64,000 nt of DNA, taken from assembly GCF_029167105.1 (NCBI RefSeq), contig NZ_JARFML010000028.1:1-64000 (forward strand), given 5' to 3'. Below the pieces are notes generated by a model. The model was not told the DNA's origin. It did not search any database and saw only the letters and a program-made list of their open reading frames with translations. Every line of letters begins with the position of its first letter. Position 1 is the stretch's first letter. The stretch comes from Bradyrhizobium yuanmingense (GTDB lineage Bacteria > Pseudomonadota > Alphaproteobacteria > Rhizobiales > Xanthobacteraceae). Positions 17,956 through 25,843 of this stretch are shown here, piece after piece. The translations under genes were made by a program, and so were the position numbers.

Positions 17956-18040
17956 CGTCATGCCCGGGCTTGTCCCGGGCATCCACGTTCTGGGCCAGCA
18001 GAAGAAAACGTGGATGGCCGGGTCAAGCCCGGCCATGACG
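17956..18040. repeat. Intergenic palindrome, family C (cgggcttgtcccggg type)
   Basis: The ends CGTCATGCCCGG and GGCCATGACG pair, and the inner arms around CATCCACGTT and AACGTGGATG pair as well. Relatives lie at 39221-39291 and 49759-49830. It sits between the converging CheY-like and HAD genes. Confidence 0.85.
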
Positions 18041-18090
18041 GTGTCTGGGGCCAGAGACGTGCCTTAGCCGAAGTCCTTCAAGCGCAGCCG

Positions 18091-18945
18091 TCACCACTTC
18101 AATTCGCGCATCAGCGCCTTCGGCGGGTGGCCGAACAGCTCCATCACCGAATTGGGGTCGAGCTGGTCGAGGCCCTCGAACTCCTCGGCATGGATGCCGC
18201 GGGTGACGAACAGGCAGTCGATGCCGAATTCGCGGGCGCCGGTTAAGTCGGTGCGGACGGAATCGCCGATCGCCAGCACCTTTTTCCGGTCGATCTGGTA
18301 GCCTTGGCGTTCGCCGGCAAGCGCCATGGCTCGCTCGTAGATCGGCCGGTGCGGCTTGCCGTAGAAGATCACCTCGCCGCCGAGCTCGCGGTAGAGCTCG
18401 GCGATGGCGCCTGCGCAGTAGATCAGCCGGTCGCCGCGTTCCACCACGATGTCGGGGTTGGCGCAGACCAGCGTCAGCTTGCGCTCGCGCGCCTGCAGCA
18501 TCATGCCGCGATAGTCTTCCGCCGTCTCGGTCTCGTCGTCGTAGAGGCCGGTGCAGACGATGTAATCGGCTTGCTCCAGCGGCGCGGTCACCGCATCGAG
18601 GCCGCGATAGATCGAGTTGTCGCGCTCGGGGCCGAGCCAGAACATCTTGCGGCCGGGATGCTCGGCGACGTAGAGCCGGGTCAGGTCGCCTGAAGATACG
18701 ATCGCGTCATAGGTCTCATCGGGGACGCCGAGCTTGCGCAATTGCCGCTGCACGGAGTCGGCCGGGCGCGGTGCGTTGGTGATCAGGATTACCGTACCGC
18801 CGCGGCTGCGATAGGTGTGCAGCGCCTCGCACGCTTCGGGGAAGGATTCCAGCCCGTTATGGACCACGCCCCAGATATCGCTGAGCACGACCTCCACACC
18901 GCCCACGAACTCGCGCAGGCCTTCGGCAAAATGCAGCGCGGTCAT
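18091..18945 (-). CDS. HAD-superfamily class IIA phosphatase (NagD-like)
   Basis: This 284-residue HAD hydrolase has motif I as LSDIWGVVHNG: the nucleophile Asp23 is present, but the usual second Asp two residues later is Trp. Motif II is LITNAP, and motif III/IV is in GKPHRPIYERA and LAIGDSVRTDLTGA. This Trp variant matches the class IIA subgroup I know as TIGR01459, common in alphaproteobacteria and of unknown substrate. The next gene upstream, the EAL protein, ends 15 bases before its start, so both may share a transcript. Confidence 0.85.
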   Translation of the reverse strand: MTALHFAEGLREFVGGVEVVLSDIWGVVHNGLESFPEACEALHTYRSRGGTVILITNAPRPADSVQRQLRKLGVPDETYDAIVSSGDLTRLYVAEHPGRKMFWLGPERDNSIYRGLDAVTAPLEQADYIVCTGLYDDETETAEDYRGMMLQARERKLTLVCANPDIVVERGDRLIYCAGAIAELYRELGGEVIFYGKPHRPIYERAMALAGERQGYQIDRKKVLAIGDSVRTDLTGAREFGIDCLFVTRGIHAEEFEGLDQLDPNSVMELFGHPPKALMRELKW

Positions 18946-18960
18946 GACGTGCGCGGCCGA

Positions 18961-20439
18961 TCAGATGCGGCGCGCGAGCGCTGCGTTACCGGTGACGCGT
19001 TGGGGCGGAGGCGCCGAAGAGGTCGCGCCTGAGCTGGGTGTGGCGGAGCCATTGGATCCCTGAGTGTCCTGCGCCTGGTTCGGCGAGGCCCCGCCGGTAG
19101 CAGATGCCCCCTCCGGCCGCAATGGCCGGGGCGGTGCGAACAGGAACCCTTGGCCGAACCGCACGTCATAGTCGAGCAGGTCGACCACGGCGCGCTCGCC
19201 TTCGATCCGTTCGGCGATCAGGTCGATGCCGAAGCGGCCGAGCAGGTCGGAGAGGTCGGACGGGTGGATGTCGGAGGCGGAGGCCTGCTTGGGATCGAGC
19301 AGCAGCGCGGCCGGCACCTTGATGAAGCGGACCCCGCGATCGGCCAGCTCGCGCGGTTCGATACGCAAATCCGTGACATGGTCGATGGAGAAACGGAAGC
19401 CGCGCTGGGCGAGCGCCGCGAGGTTCTCGGTCTCGGCGGGGCCGAGATTGCGGAAGGTCGACTGCTTGAACTCCAGCACCAGCGAGGGCGCCAACGCGCG
19501 GTTGGCTTCCAGGAAATCGAGACATTGCGCGAAGGTGGTGGAATTGCCGAGCGTCGACGCCGCGACGTTGCAGAACACGCCGACGTCCTTGTTGCGCACC
19601 ATCAGGCGCCGCAGCACCTGCACGCAGCGCAGCATCACCATGTTGTCGATGCGCCCAATCAGGCCCGAGGCTTCCGCGATGCTGATGAACTCTTCGGCGG
19701 CGACCAGCTGGTCGCGCTCGTCGCGCAGGCGCGTCACCGCCTCGTAGAACCGCACCTTGCGCTGCGGCAGCGTCACCATCGGCTGCAGGAAGATATCGAT
19801 GCGGTTCTCGTCGACCGCATTGCGCAGCGTCGCCAGCAATTGGGTCTGGTTGCGCCCATTGGCGGTCTGAACCGGAGTGGCGGCCTGGACCTGAACCGTC
19901 GGCGGCGCCGGCCGTGATGGAGGCTGCGGAAGCGGAGGAGGAGCGAGCGGCTTCTCCTCGAAGGGGGCAGCCAGATCGATCGGCGTTTCCGGCTCGGGCC
20001 TCGCGACCTCGGCGGGGGCCGGCGCCGGCGCGTGGCCGGCGAGCAGATCCTCATGGGCCGCCACGGTGGTGGCGAGCTGCCTGACCAATCCGCCGAGCTC
20101 GTTGATCTCGCCGATGACCGACTGGATGCGGTCGGAATTGGTCGAATTGGACGCGGCGATGCGGCTCTCGACTGCAGCCAGCCGGCGGCCGAACTCGGCC
20201 ACCTGGCGGGCGAGGTCGGCAGTGCCGCGCGAGAGATCGGCGATCTGGCCGCCGACGTCGCTGCGGTCGCGCAGCCGCATCGACACCGCGTTGTAGAGGA
20301 TCAGGAAGGTCAGCGCGGTCAGCGCCACGATCGCCGATTCCGTTCCGCTGATGCCGGCGACCGAATAGAGCACGAGCCCGAGCGAGGCCGCGACCAGGAC
20401 CATGCAGATGGCGATGAAGATCGTCGAAATGCGAATCAT
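18961..20439 (-). CDS. Membrane-anchored degenerate EAL-domain protein, TipF-like
   Basis: This 492-residue protein has two N-terminal membrane segments (about 5-27 and 33-52), a coiled-coil region (60-130), a Pro-rich linker (145-195) and a C-terminal EAL-type domain (about 205-440). Catalytic motifs are altered: EAV at 233-235 for EAL, CNVAASTL for the Asn-binding strand, SIDHVTDL for the DDFGTG loop and ERIE for EGVE. It is therefore unlikely to cleave cyclic di-GMP but might bind it. Layout and degeneracy recall Caulobacter TipF, a flagellar positioning factor. The CheY-like gene nearby is on the other strand and need not be related. Confidence 0.8.
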   Translation of the reverse strand: MIRISTIFIAICMVLVAASLGLVLYSVAGISGTESAIVALTALTFLILYNAVSMRLRDRSDVGGQIADLSRGTADLARQVAEFGRRLAAVESRIAASNSTNSDRIQSVIGEINELGGLVRQLATTVAAHEDLLAGHAPAPAPAEVARPEPETPIDLAAPFEEKPLAPPPLPQPPSRPAPPTVQVQAATPVQTANGRNQTQLLATLRNAVDENRIDIFLQPMVTLPQRKVRFYEAVTRLRDERDQLVAAEEFISIAEASGLIGRIDNMVMLRCVQVLRRLMVRNKDVGVFCNVAASTLGNSTTFAQCLDFLEANRALAPSLVLEFKQSTFRNLGPAETENLAALAQRGFRFSIDHVTDLRIEPRELADRGVRFIKVPAALLLDPKQASASDIHPSDLSDLLGRFGIDLIAERIEGERAVVDLLDYDVRFGQGFLFAPPRPLRPEGASATGGASPNQAQDTQGSNGSATPSSGATSSAPPPQRVTGNAALARRI

Positions 20440-20757
20440 GCCGTGCGTTATGCCTTTGAGAGCTGGACTGCCTCACCCGGGAAAAACACGGGTCGCGCTC
20501 GACCTCGTCACGCCTCATGCTCCCCCAAGCTTCGATCAGCCTAACATCATTGTTGATTCGAGGGGATAGTGGCTGTTTCGCAGCCCGGTCGGTCCGCCGC
20601 CGAAGGCTTTTCCAGGCAGCGGCTGCGAAACCTCGCAGGGCCTCCGCGGCGCCGGTGCGGAAATCAAGAGGCTCTCAGCGGAAAATCATGCCGGCCTCAA
20701 GGCCAGCGCGTCGCATGCGCCCTATCGTCCCGGCGTTTTCAACCGCAGGAGATTGCC

Positions 20758-21596
20758 ATGTCGACATCCGCCGCGCTCAAGCCAGCCGCCCCAGAGCCCG
20801 ATCTTGCCGCCGTCAAGCAGCGTCAGCACGGCGCCTGGTCGTCCGGCGATTATGCCGTGGTCGGCACCACCTTGCAGATCGTCGGCGAACAGCTCTGCGA
20901 GGCCATTGACTTGCGTGCCGGCAGCAAGGTGCTGGACGTCGCCGCCGGCAACGGCAATGCGACGCTGGCGGCGGCTCGGCGCTGGTGTGACGTCACATCC
21001 ACCGACTACGTGCCGGCGCTGCTCAAGCGCGGGCGCGAGCGCGCCATGGCCGAACACCTCGCCGTCGAGTTCCGCGAGGCGGATGCCGAGGCGCTGCCGT
21101 TTGCGGATGCCGCCTTCGACGTCGTGCTCTCCACTTTCGGCGTGATGTTCACACCGGATCAGGACAAGGCCGCTTCCGAGCTGCGCGGGTCTGCAGATCC
21201 GGCGGCAAGATCGGCCTTGCCAACTGGACGCCCCAAGGCTTCATCGGCCAGCTGTTCAAGACCATCGGCAAGCATTTGCCGCCCCCGGCGGGCGTGAAAT
21301 CGCCCGCCATGTGGGGCACGACGGCACGGCTCGAGGAGATGTTCGGCGGCGTGGCCGCGGAGATCGCCGCCGAGCCTCGCATGTTCGTGTTCCGCTATCG
21401 CTCGCCGGACCACTGGCTCGACATCTTCAAGACCTTTTACGGCCCCACGCTGAAGGCGTTTGCCGCGCTCGACGCGAACGGGCAGGCCGCGCTGACGCGC
21501 GATCTCCTGGCGCTGCTCCAAGAGTTCAACCACGCCGATGACGGCACGATCGTGGTGCACAGCGAATATCTGGAAGCCGTGATCACCAAGCGCTGA
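20758..21596 (+). pseudogene. Class I SAM methyltransferase split by a one-base frameshift
   Basis: The first frame opens at 20758 (MSTSAALKPAAPEPD) and has the SAM motif VLDVAAGNGNATLAAARRW and DAEALPFADAAFDVVLSTFG. At about 21179-21187 the frame shifts: the continuation SGGKIGLANWTPQGFIG and the C-terminal part ending at 21596 are read one base out of register. Restoring one base after GAGCT gives an uninterrupted protein of about 279 residues reading E-L-A-R-V-C-R-S-G-G-K, as expected for the family. As written, the gene yields a shortened protein ending at 21297. It could be a real inactivation or a sequencing error. AGGAGATTGCC precedes the start. Confidence 0.82.
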
Positions 21597-21643
21597 TCGC
21601 GCCCGGGATGCGGTCGGGCCAGCTTCGGCCCGACCGCCACCGA

Positions 21644-22777
21644 TCAAAATGGCGCGGTGGCGCCGACCGTGTCGGCGGAGACGGCGTCCCGGGTGCCGAG
21701 CGGCTTCGCCCGCCCGGTGGTGGTATCGCGCAGCGTCTGCCGCTCGATCTCCGAATTCAGCTCGGCGCCGAACATGATGACGATCGCCGACATCCACATC
21801 CACGTCATCAGGCCGATCGCCGCGCCCAGCGAGCCGTAGGTCGCGTTGTAATTGGCGAATTCCGAGAGATACCACGACAGCAGGGCGGAGCCCGCGATCC
21901 AGAGGATCGCGGCAATCACGGCGCCGAGGCTCAGCCATTGCCAGCGCGGCGCATCGCGGCTCGGCGCGAAGCGATAGAGGATGGCGAGTGCGACCAGCAG
22001 GATGATGAACAGCAGCGGCCATCGTGCCAGCGCCACGATCAGCTTGCTCTCGGGCGCCATGCCGAGATGATTGAGCGCTAGCGGGAAGGCGACGACGGCT
22101 CCCACCATCAACAGCAGCGCCACGATGCCGCCGACGGTGAACGCCAGCGAGACCATGTTCAGCCGGATGAAGCTGCGCTTCTCGCGTTCCTCATAGGCGA
22201 CGTTGAGGGCGTCGAAGATCGCCTTGACGCCGGCATTGGCGCTCCAGATCGCAAGCAGCAGGCCGATCAGGAAGGTGACGCCGAGCGTCGCATTGCCGTT
22301 CGACACCACGCGCGCGACCTGCTCCTCGACGATCTGGAACGAGCCCTCCGGCAGCATGGTCGCAAGCGTGTGCAGATTGGCGCTGATCGTGGCGGGATCG
22401 GCGAACAGGGCATAGGAGGAGACGAGCGCGGTGACTGCGGGGAAGAGTGCGAGCAGCCCGAAGAAGACGACGCCGCCCGCCGTCGCGAGCAGGCGATCCT
22501 CGTCGATGCGTTGATAGGTCCGCCAGAAAATGTCCTTCCAGCCCGCCCAGGGAATCTCGAACGGGCTTTTCGCCCGGCGGCCGCGGCCCGGCTGCATCGC
22601 CGCACCGGCCGGGTGCGTTTCCGGGGAATTCGCTTCGCCCTTGCGGTGGTGTTGCGGAGGCCCGGGCCTCGCCAGGCCGGAATCCCGAAAGTAGCGCTCC
22701 GCGGTCAGCACAAACACGGCCGTTGCCGCCACCAGCAGCCAGGAGTCGATCTGCTCGGAGCGCCGCGCCAGCATCAC
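21644..22777 (-). CDS. YihY/BrkB-family inner-membrane protein
   Basis: This 377-residue protein carries the YihY (formerly RNase BN) domain at about residues 75-345, with six membrane segments and the signature GVVFFGLLALFPAVTALVS; SANAGVKAIFDALNVAYEE also matches. A first membrane segment lies near residues 12-26, before a Pro/Gly-rich stretch. The biochemical role of the family is not settled. The ATG overlaps the stop of the upstream holin-like gene (ATGA), so the two are coupled. Confidence 0.88.
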   Translation of the reverse strand: MMLARRSEQIDSWLLVAATAVFVLTAERYFRDSGLARPGPPQHHRKGEANSPETHPAGAAMQPGRGRRAKSPFEIPWAGWKDIFWRTYQRIDEDRLLATAGGVVFFGLLALFPAVTALVSSYALFADPATISANLHTLATMLPEGSFQIVEEQVARVVSNGNATLGVTFLIGLLLAIWSANAGVKAIFDALNVAYEEREKRSFIRLNMVSLAFTVGGIVALLLMVGAVVAFPLALNHLGMAPESKLIVALARWPLLFIILLVALAILYRFAPSRDAPRWQWLSLGAVIAAILWIAGSALLSWYLSEFANYNATYGSLGAAIGLMTWMWMSAIVIMFGAELNSEIERQTLRDTTTGRAKPLGTRDAVSADTVGATAPF

Positions 22778-23358
22778 GCCTCCAGACTGTGCCTGTTGCG
22801 TCGCCGCCGGGCGGCCGTCAGCCCGACCAGGCCGACCGCCGCGAGCATCAGGCCCAGCTGCACGGGACGGTTGGCGCGGGCCGGCCAGGTTTTGATGCCG
22901 CCGCGCTCGCCCGGTGCGAGCGGCGCGAGGGGAATCGTCGTTGCGACCTCCTTCACCGCCTCCTTGACCGTTCCACGCGGGATCCGGGGCGTGGCGACCG
23001 CCACGCGCAGACGGCTCGCGAGCGGCACGACCGGCTTGGCCTTGCGTTTCATCTGGGCCATGGCCACCCCGGCACAGACCGCAGCCAGCACCAGCAGCAC
23101 TGCGGCGACGGCGCCAAATCCCCAGAACTGCCCGTAGGTGATCCCGACCCAGCGGTACAAGGCAATCAGTCCGACGAAAAATGCCGCGACGACGAACAGG
23201 CCGGCGACCGCGAACAGCCCGCCGGCCACGGCGTAGGATGTCACCTTGCCGGTTGCCTGGCTGGTCTGGTCGCGCAGATAGGATTGAGCAGCGCGTTTGA
23301 CGTGATTGAGCTTGAGCGCCATCCCGGCGCGCAGCAATTCGCCCGATGGCGCGAGCAT
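22774..23358 (-). CDS. Holin-X-like / YqjE-type small membrane protein
   Basis: This 194-residue protein has an amphipathic N-terminal helix (LKLNHVKRAAQSYLRDQT), two adjacent membrane helices (about 45-70 and 80-110), a basic soluble stretch, and a third hydrophobic helix near the C-terminus before ARRRRNRHSLEA. This resembles the holin superfamily III/YqjE type, which in free-living bacteria is usually a membrane protein unrelated to phage. The ATG at 23358 is chosen because GGAGGA lies seven bases upstream; the open frame begins with a TTG at 23373. It overlaps the YihY gene by four bases. Confidence 0.7.
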   Translation of the reverse strand: MLAPSGELLRAGMALKLNHVKRAAQSYLRDQTSQATGKVTSYAVAGGLFAVAGLFVVAAFFVGLIALYRWVGITYGQFWGFGAVAAVLLVLAAVCAGVAMAQMKRKAKPVVPLASRLRVAVATPRIPRGTVKEAVKEVATTIPLAPLAPGERGGIKTWPARANRPVQLGLMLAAVGLVGLTAARRRRNRHSLEA

Positions 23359-23449
23359 GCGGACATCCTCCAAGGACTAGAAAATTCGTCGAGGGATGAA
23401 CGTGGCGATATTTGACTTGTTCCGACGGAGCGTGATCGGCCGCGATGAA

Positions 23450-24409
23450 TCAGCCGAGATCGGCGGCTGCGATCCAGAACACCTCGCCCTCGGAATCTTC
23501 GGTGTCCAGCCAGAGCAGCGGCAGTTCCGGGAAGGCCTCGTCGACCAGCTCGCGGCCGCGGCCGATCTCGCAGATCAGCCCGCCATCCGCCGTCAGGTGG
23601 TCGGGCGCATCGCGCAGGATCCGGCGCACCACGTCGAGACCGTCGGCGCCGCCATCGAAGGCGAGTTTCGGCTCGGCGCGGCATTCCGGCGGCAATGCCG
23701 CCATGCCCTCGGTGTCGACGTAGGGCGGGTTGGTAATGATCAGGTCGTATCTGTTGCCGCCGAGCGGGGCGAACAGATCGCCGCGATACAGGCTGATGCG
23801 GTCCTCGAGCCCATATTCGCCGACATTGCGCGCAGCGACCTCGAGCGCGCCCTTGGAGATGTCGACGGCGTCGATGGCGGCGTTCGGGAAATGATGCGCG
23901 GCGAGGATCGCAAGGCATCCCGAGCCCGTGCAGAGATCGAGCACGCGCTCGACCGCCGTCGGGTCGTCGATCAGCGATCCCGCCTCGCCGTCGGCGCCGA
24001 AATGCGACTCCAGGAGCTCGCCGATGAAGGAGCGCGGAACGATGACGCGCTCGTCGACATAGAAGGGCAGGCCGCGCATGTAGATCTTGTTGACGAGATA
24101 GGCGGCAGGTTTGCGCGTCGTGATGCGCTGATGGATGAGGTCAAGGACGGTCTTGCCTTCTGCAGCGGTGATGCGGGCGTGGAGAAAGCCCTGGAACTGC
24201 TCGGGATCGAGATGCAGCGCTTCACCGATCAGGAAGGCCGCTTCCGCGACCGGGTCGGTCGTACCGTGGGCAAACGCGAGCTTGGCCTCAACGAAGCGGC
24301 TCACGGCGTAGCGGACGAAGTCGAGCAGCGTGAGAAGCTCGCCGGGTCCCACTTTCGCGAGGTCAGGCGCGGCGCGGCCGCGCGCGGTCCTTTTCACAGC
24401 TTTGGCCAT
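23450..24409 (-). CDS. prmB: Ribosomal protein uL3 glutamine N5-methyltransferase
   Basis: This 319-residue SAM enzyme methylates a glutamine of ribosomal protein L3. It has the SAM motif VLDLCTGSGCLAI and the glutamine-binding catalytic NPPY in IITNPPYVDTEGM, plus FYVDERVIVPRSFIGELL, a block typical of PrmB. PrmC is the alternative, but length and that block favour PrmB. Its ATG overlaps the moaE stop by one base (TGATG), so it is the last gene of the uvrC–pgsA–moaD–moaE–prmB run. Confidence 0.9.
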   Translation of the reverse strand: MAKAVKRTARGRAAPDLAKVGPGELLTLLDFVRYAVSRFVEAKLAFAHGTTDPVAEAAFLIGEALHLDPEQFQGFLHARITAAEGKTVLDLIHQRITTRKPAAYLVNKIYMRGLPFYVDERVIVPRSFIGELLESHFGADGEAGSLIDDPTAVERVLDLCTGSGCLAILAAHHFPNAAIDAVDISKGALEVAARNVGEYGLEDRISLYRGDLFAPLGGNRYDLIITNPPYVDTEGMAALPPECRAEPKLAFDGGADGLDVVRRILRDAPDHLTADGGLICEIGRGRELVDEAFPELPLLWLDTEDSEGEVFWIAAADLG

Positions 24410-24876
24410 CAGGATTTGGTCCAGCGTGTGGCGGCTTCGTCGTCACGGGCGTGGGCCTCGACCCAGCCGGTGCCGGTGGCGCTCTCTTCCTTCTTCCAGA
24501 ACGGCGCGCTGGTCTTGAGATAGTCCATCAGGAACTCGGCGGCCTGGAACGCCGCCTGTCGATGCTGCGAGGCGGTCACCACCAGCACGATGTTCTGGCC
24601 CGGCATCAAGCGGCCGACGCGGTGGATCACCGTGATGCCGTTGAGCGGCCAGCGCGAGACGGCCTCGTCAGCGTGGCGCCTGATCTCTTCCTCCGCCATG
24701 CCGGGGTAATGTTCGAGCGTCAGCGCGGCGACCTTGGCGCTGTCATCGTCGGCGCGGCAGATGCCGGAAAATGTCACCACAGCGCCGATATCGGTCCGGC
24801 TGCTTGTCAGGACCGAGATCTCGCGCGCGATGTCGAAATCGTCTTCCTGGATACGGATGGTGACGGGGCAGGTCAT
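24409..24876 (-). CDS. moaE: Molybdopterin synthase catalytic subunit
   Basis: This 155-residue large subunit of molybdopterin synthase inserts two sulfurs into precursor Z, using MoaD thiocarboxylate. It has GAVVTFSGICR, LEHYPGMAEEEI, HRVGRLMPGQ and the conserved active-site end MDYLKTSAPFWKKE. It starts four bases after the moaD stop. Tight packing with moaD on one side and prmB on the other suggests a shared transcript. Confidence 0.95.
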   Translation of the reverse strand: MTCPVTIRIQEDDFDIAREISVLTSSRTDIGAVVTFSGICRADDDSAKVAALTLEHYPGMAEEEIRRHADEAVSRWPLNGITVIHRVGRLMPGQNIVLVVTASQHRQAAFQAAEFLMDYLKTSAPFWKKEESATGTGWVEAHARDDEAATRWTKS

Positions 24877-24880
24877 GTGG

Positions 24881-25132
24881 CTAGCCGCCGGTCATGGGCG
24901 GGAAGAACGCGATCTCGCGGGCGCCTGCGATGGCGGCGTCCTGCTTGACGTGAGCGCGGTCGATCGCGGCACGAATCACCTTCGGCTTCTCGAACGCGTA
25001 CGCATAGGCTTCGCTCTGGCCGGAGAGCCAGGCGATCAGCTCCTCGACGGTGCGCACGCTCGCGGGAGGCTCGATCGTCTCTTCGGCCTTGCCGACGCGC
25101 TCGCGCACCCAGGCGAAATACTTCACCTTCAT
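24881..25132 (-). CDS. moaD: Molybdopterin synthase sulfur carrier subunit
   Basis: This 83-residue ubiquitin-like protein ends in the Gly-Gly (FFPPMTGG) that becomes the thiocarboxylate sulfur donor for MoaE. The start MKVKYFAWVRERVG is typical of MoaD. Its ATG overlaps the pgsA stop by four bases (ATGA) and moaE follows closely, so translation is likely coupled across the three genes. Confidence 0.94.
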   Translation of the reverse strand: MKVKYFAWVRERVGKAEETIEPPASVRTVEELIAWLSGQSEAYAYAFEKPKVIRAAIDRAHVKQDAAIAGAREIAFFPPMTGG

Positions 25133-25746
25133 CCCTCGTCCTCCTTGATGAGGTGATGGATGCCGGCGCGGAAATAGTCGTAGCCGGTGTACATGGTGAG
25201 GATCGCCGAAGCCCACAGCAGTGCGAGCCCAATCATCGAGACCACCGGCACCACCTGATCGCCGGCTGGGCCGGCGATCAGGAAGCCGATCGCAACCAGC
25301 TGGACCGTGGTTTTCCACTTCGCAAGCTTGGTCACGGGCACGCTGACGCGGAGCGCAGCCAGATATTCGCGCAGGCCCGAGACCAGGATCTCGCGGCACA
25401 GGATCACGATGGCGGCCCATAGCGACCAGCCGTGAATGATGCCGTCCGCGGCCAGCATCAACAGGCAGGAGGCGACCAGCAGCTTGTCGGCGATCGGATC
25501 GAGCATGCGGCCGAATGCCGATTGCTGATTCCAGATCCGCGCGTAATAGCCATCGAGGTAATCCGTCACCCCTGCGGCGATGAAGAGGGCGACCGCGAGC
25601 CAGCGCAGCCAGAGCGGCTGATCCAGAATCGACTGCGCATAGATGCATCCGACCACGACCGGGATCGCGGCGATCCGGCCATAGGTCAGGATGTTGGGGA
25701 GGGACATCGCGCGGCTGGTGGTCCCTCGTGTCGTGGCGATGTTCAT
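25129..25746 (-). CDS. pgsA: CDP-diacylglycerol--glycerol-3-phosphate 3-phosphatidyltransferase
   Basis: This inner-membrane enzyme makes phosphatidylglycerol phosphate. It has the CDP-alcohol phosphotransferase motif D(x)2DG(x)2AR(x)8G(x)3D(x)3D, visible as TDYLDGYYARIWNQ with GRMLDPIADK. Several membrane helices follow. The ATG at 25746 (205 residues) has a weak AGGACGG upstream; an ATG at 25707 (MSLPNILTYGR) gives the shorter form typical of the family. Upstream frame to 25887 runs into uvrC and is not part of it. It overlaps moaD by four bases. Confidence 0.93.
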   Translation of the reverse strand: MNIATTRGTTSRAMSLPNILTYGRIAAIPVVVGCIYAQSILDQPLWLRWLAVALFIAAGVTDYLDGYYARIWNQQSAFGRMLDPIADKLLVASCLLMLAADGIIHGWSLWAAIVILCREILVSGLREYLAALRVSVPVTKLAKWKTTVQLVAIGFLIAGPAGDQVVPVVSMIGLALLWASAILTMYTGYDYFRAGIHHLIKEDEG

Positions 25747-25843
25747 CCGTCCTACCAATACCGCTGCTGCCTGAACGTCAACCGTCCCGCACCCCAAATG
25801 AGGTGCGGACACGACGATCATATGACTGCGGTCCCCCTTTAGT

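Noticed and set aside
17522..20439. A CheY–HAD–EAL signalling cluster
   Set aside because: The CheY-like gene is on the opposite strand and separated by a palindrome, so no operon joins it to the other two.
20758..21596. A programmed frameshift in the methyltransferase
   Set aside because: There is no slippery heptamer or downstream pseudoknot near 21181. A lost base is the simplest reading.
22774..23358. A phage holin, hence a prophage remnant
   Set aside because: No phage genes surround it, and it is coupled to the YihY gene. This fold is common in non-phage membrane proteins.
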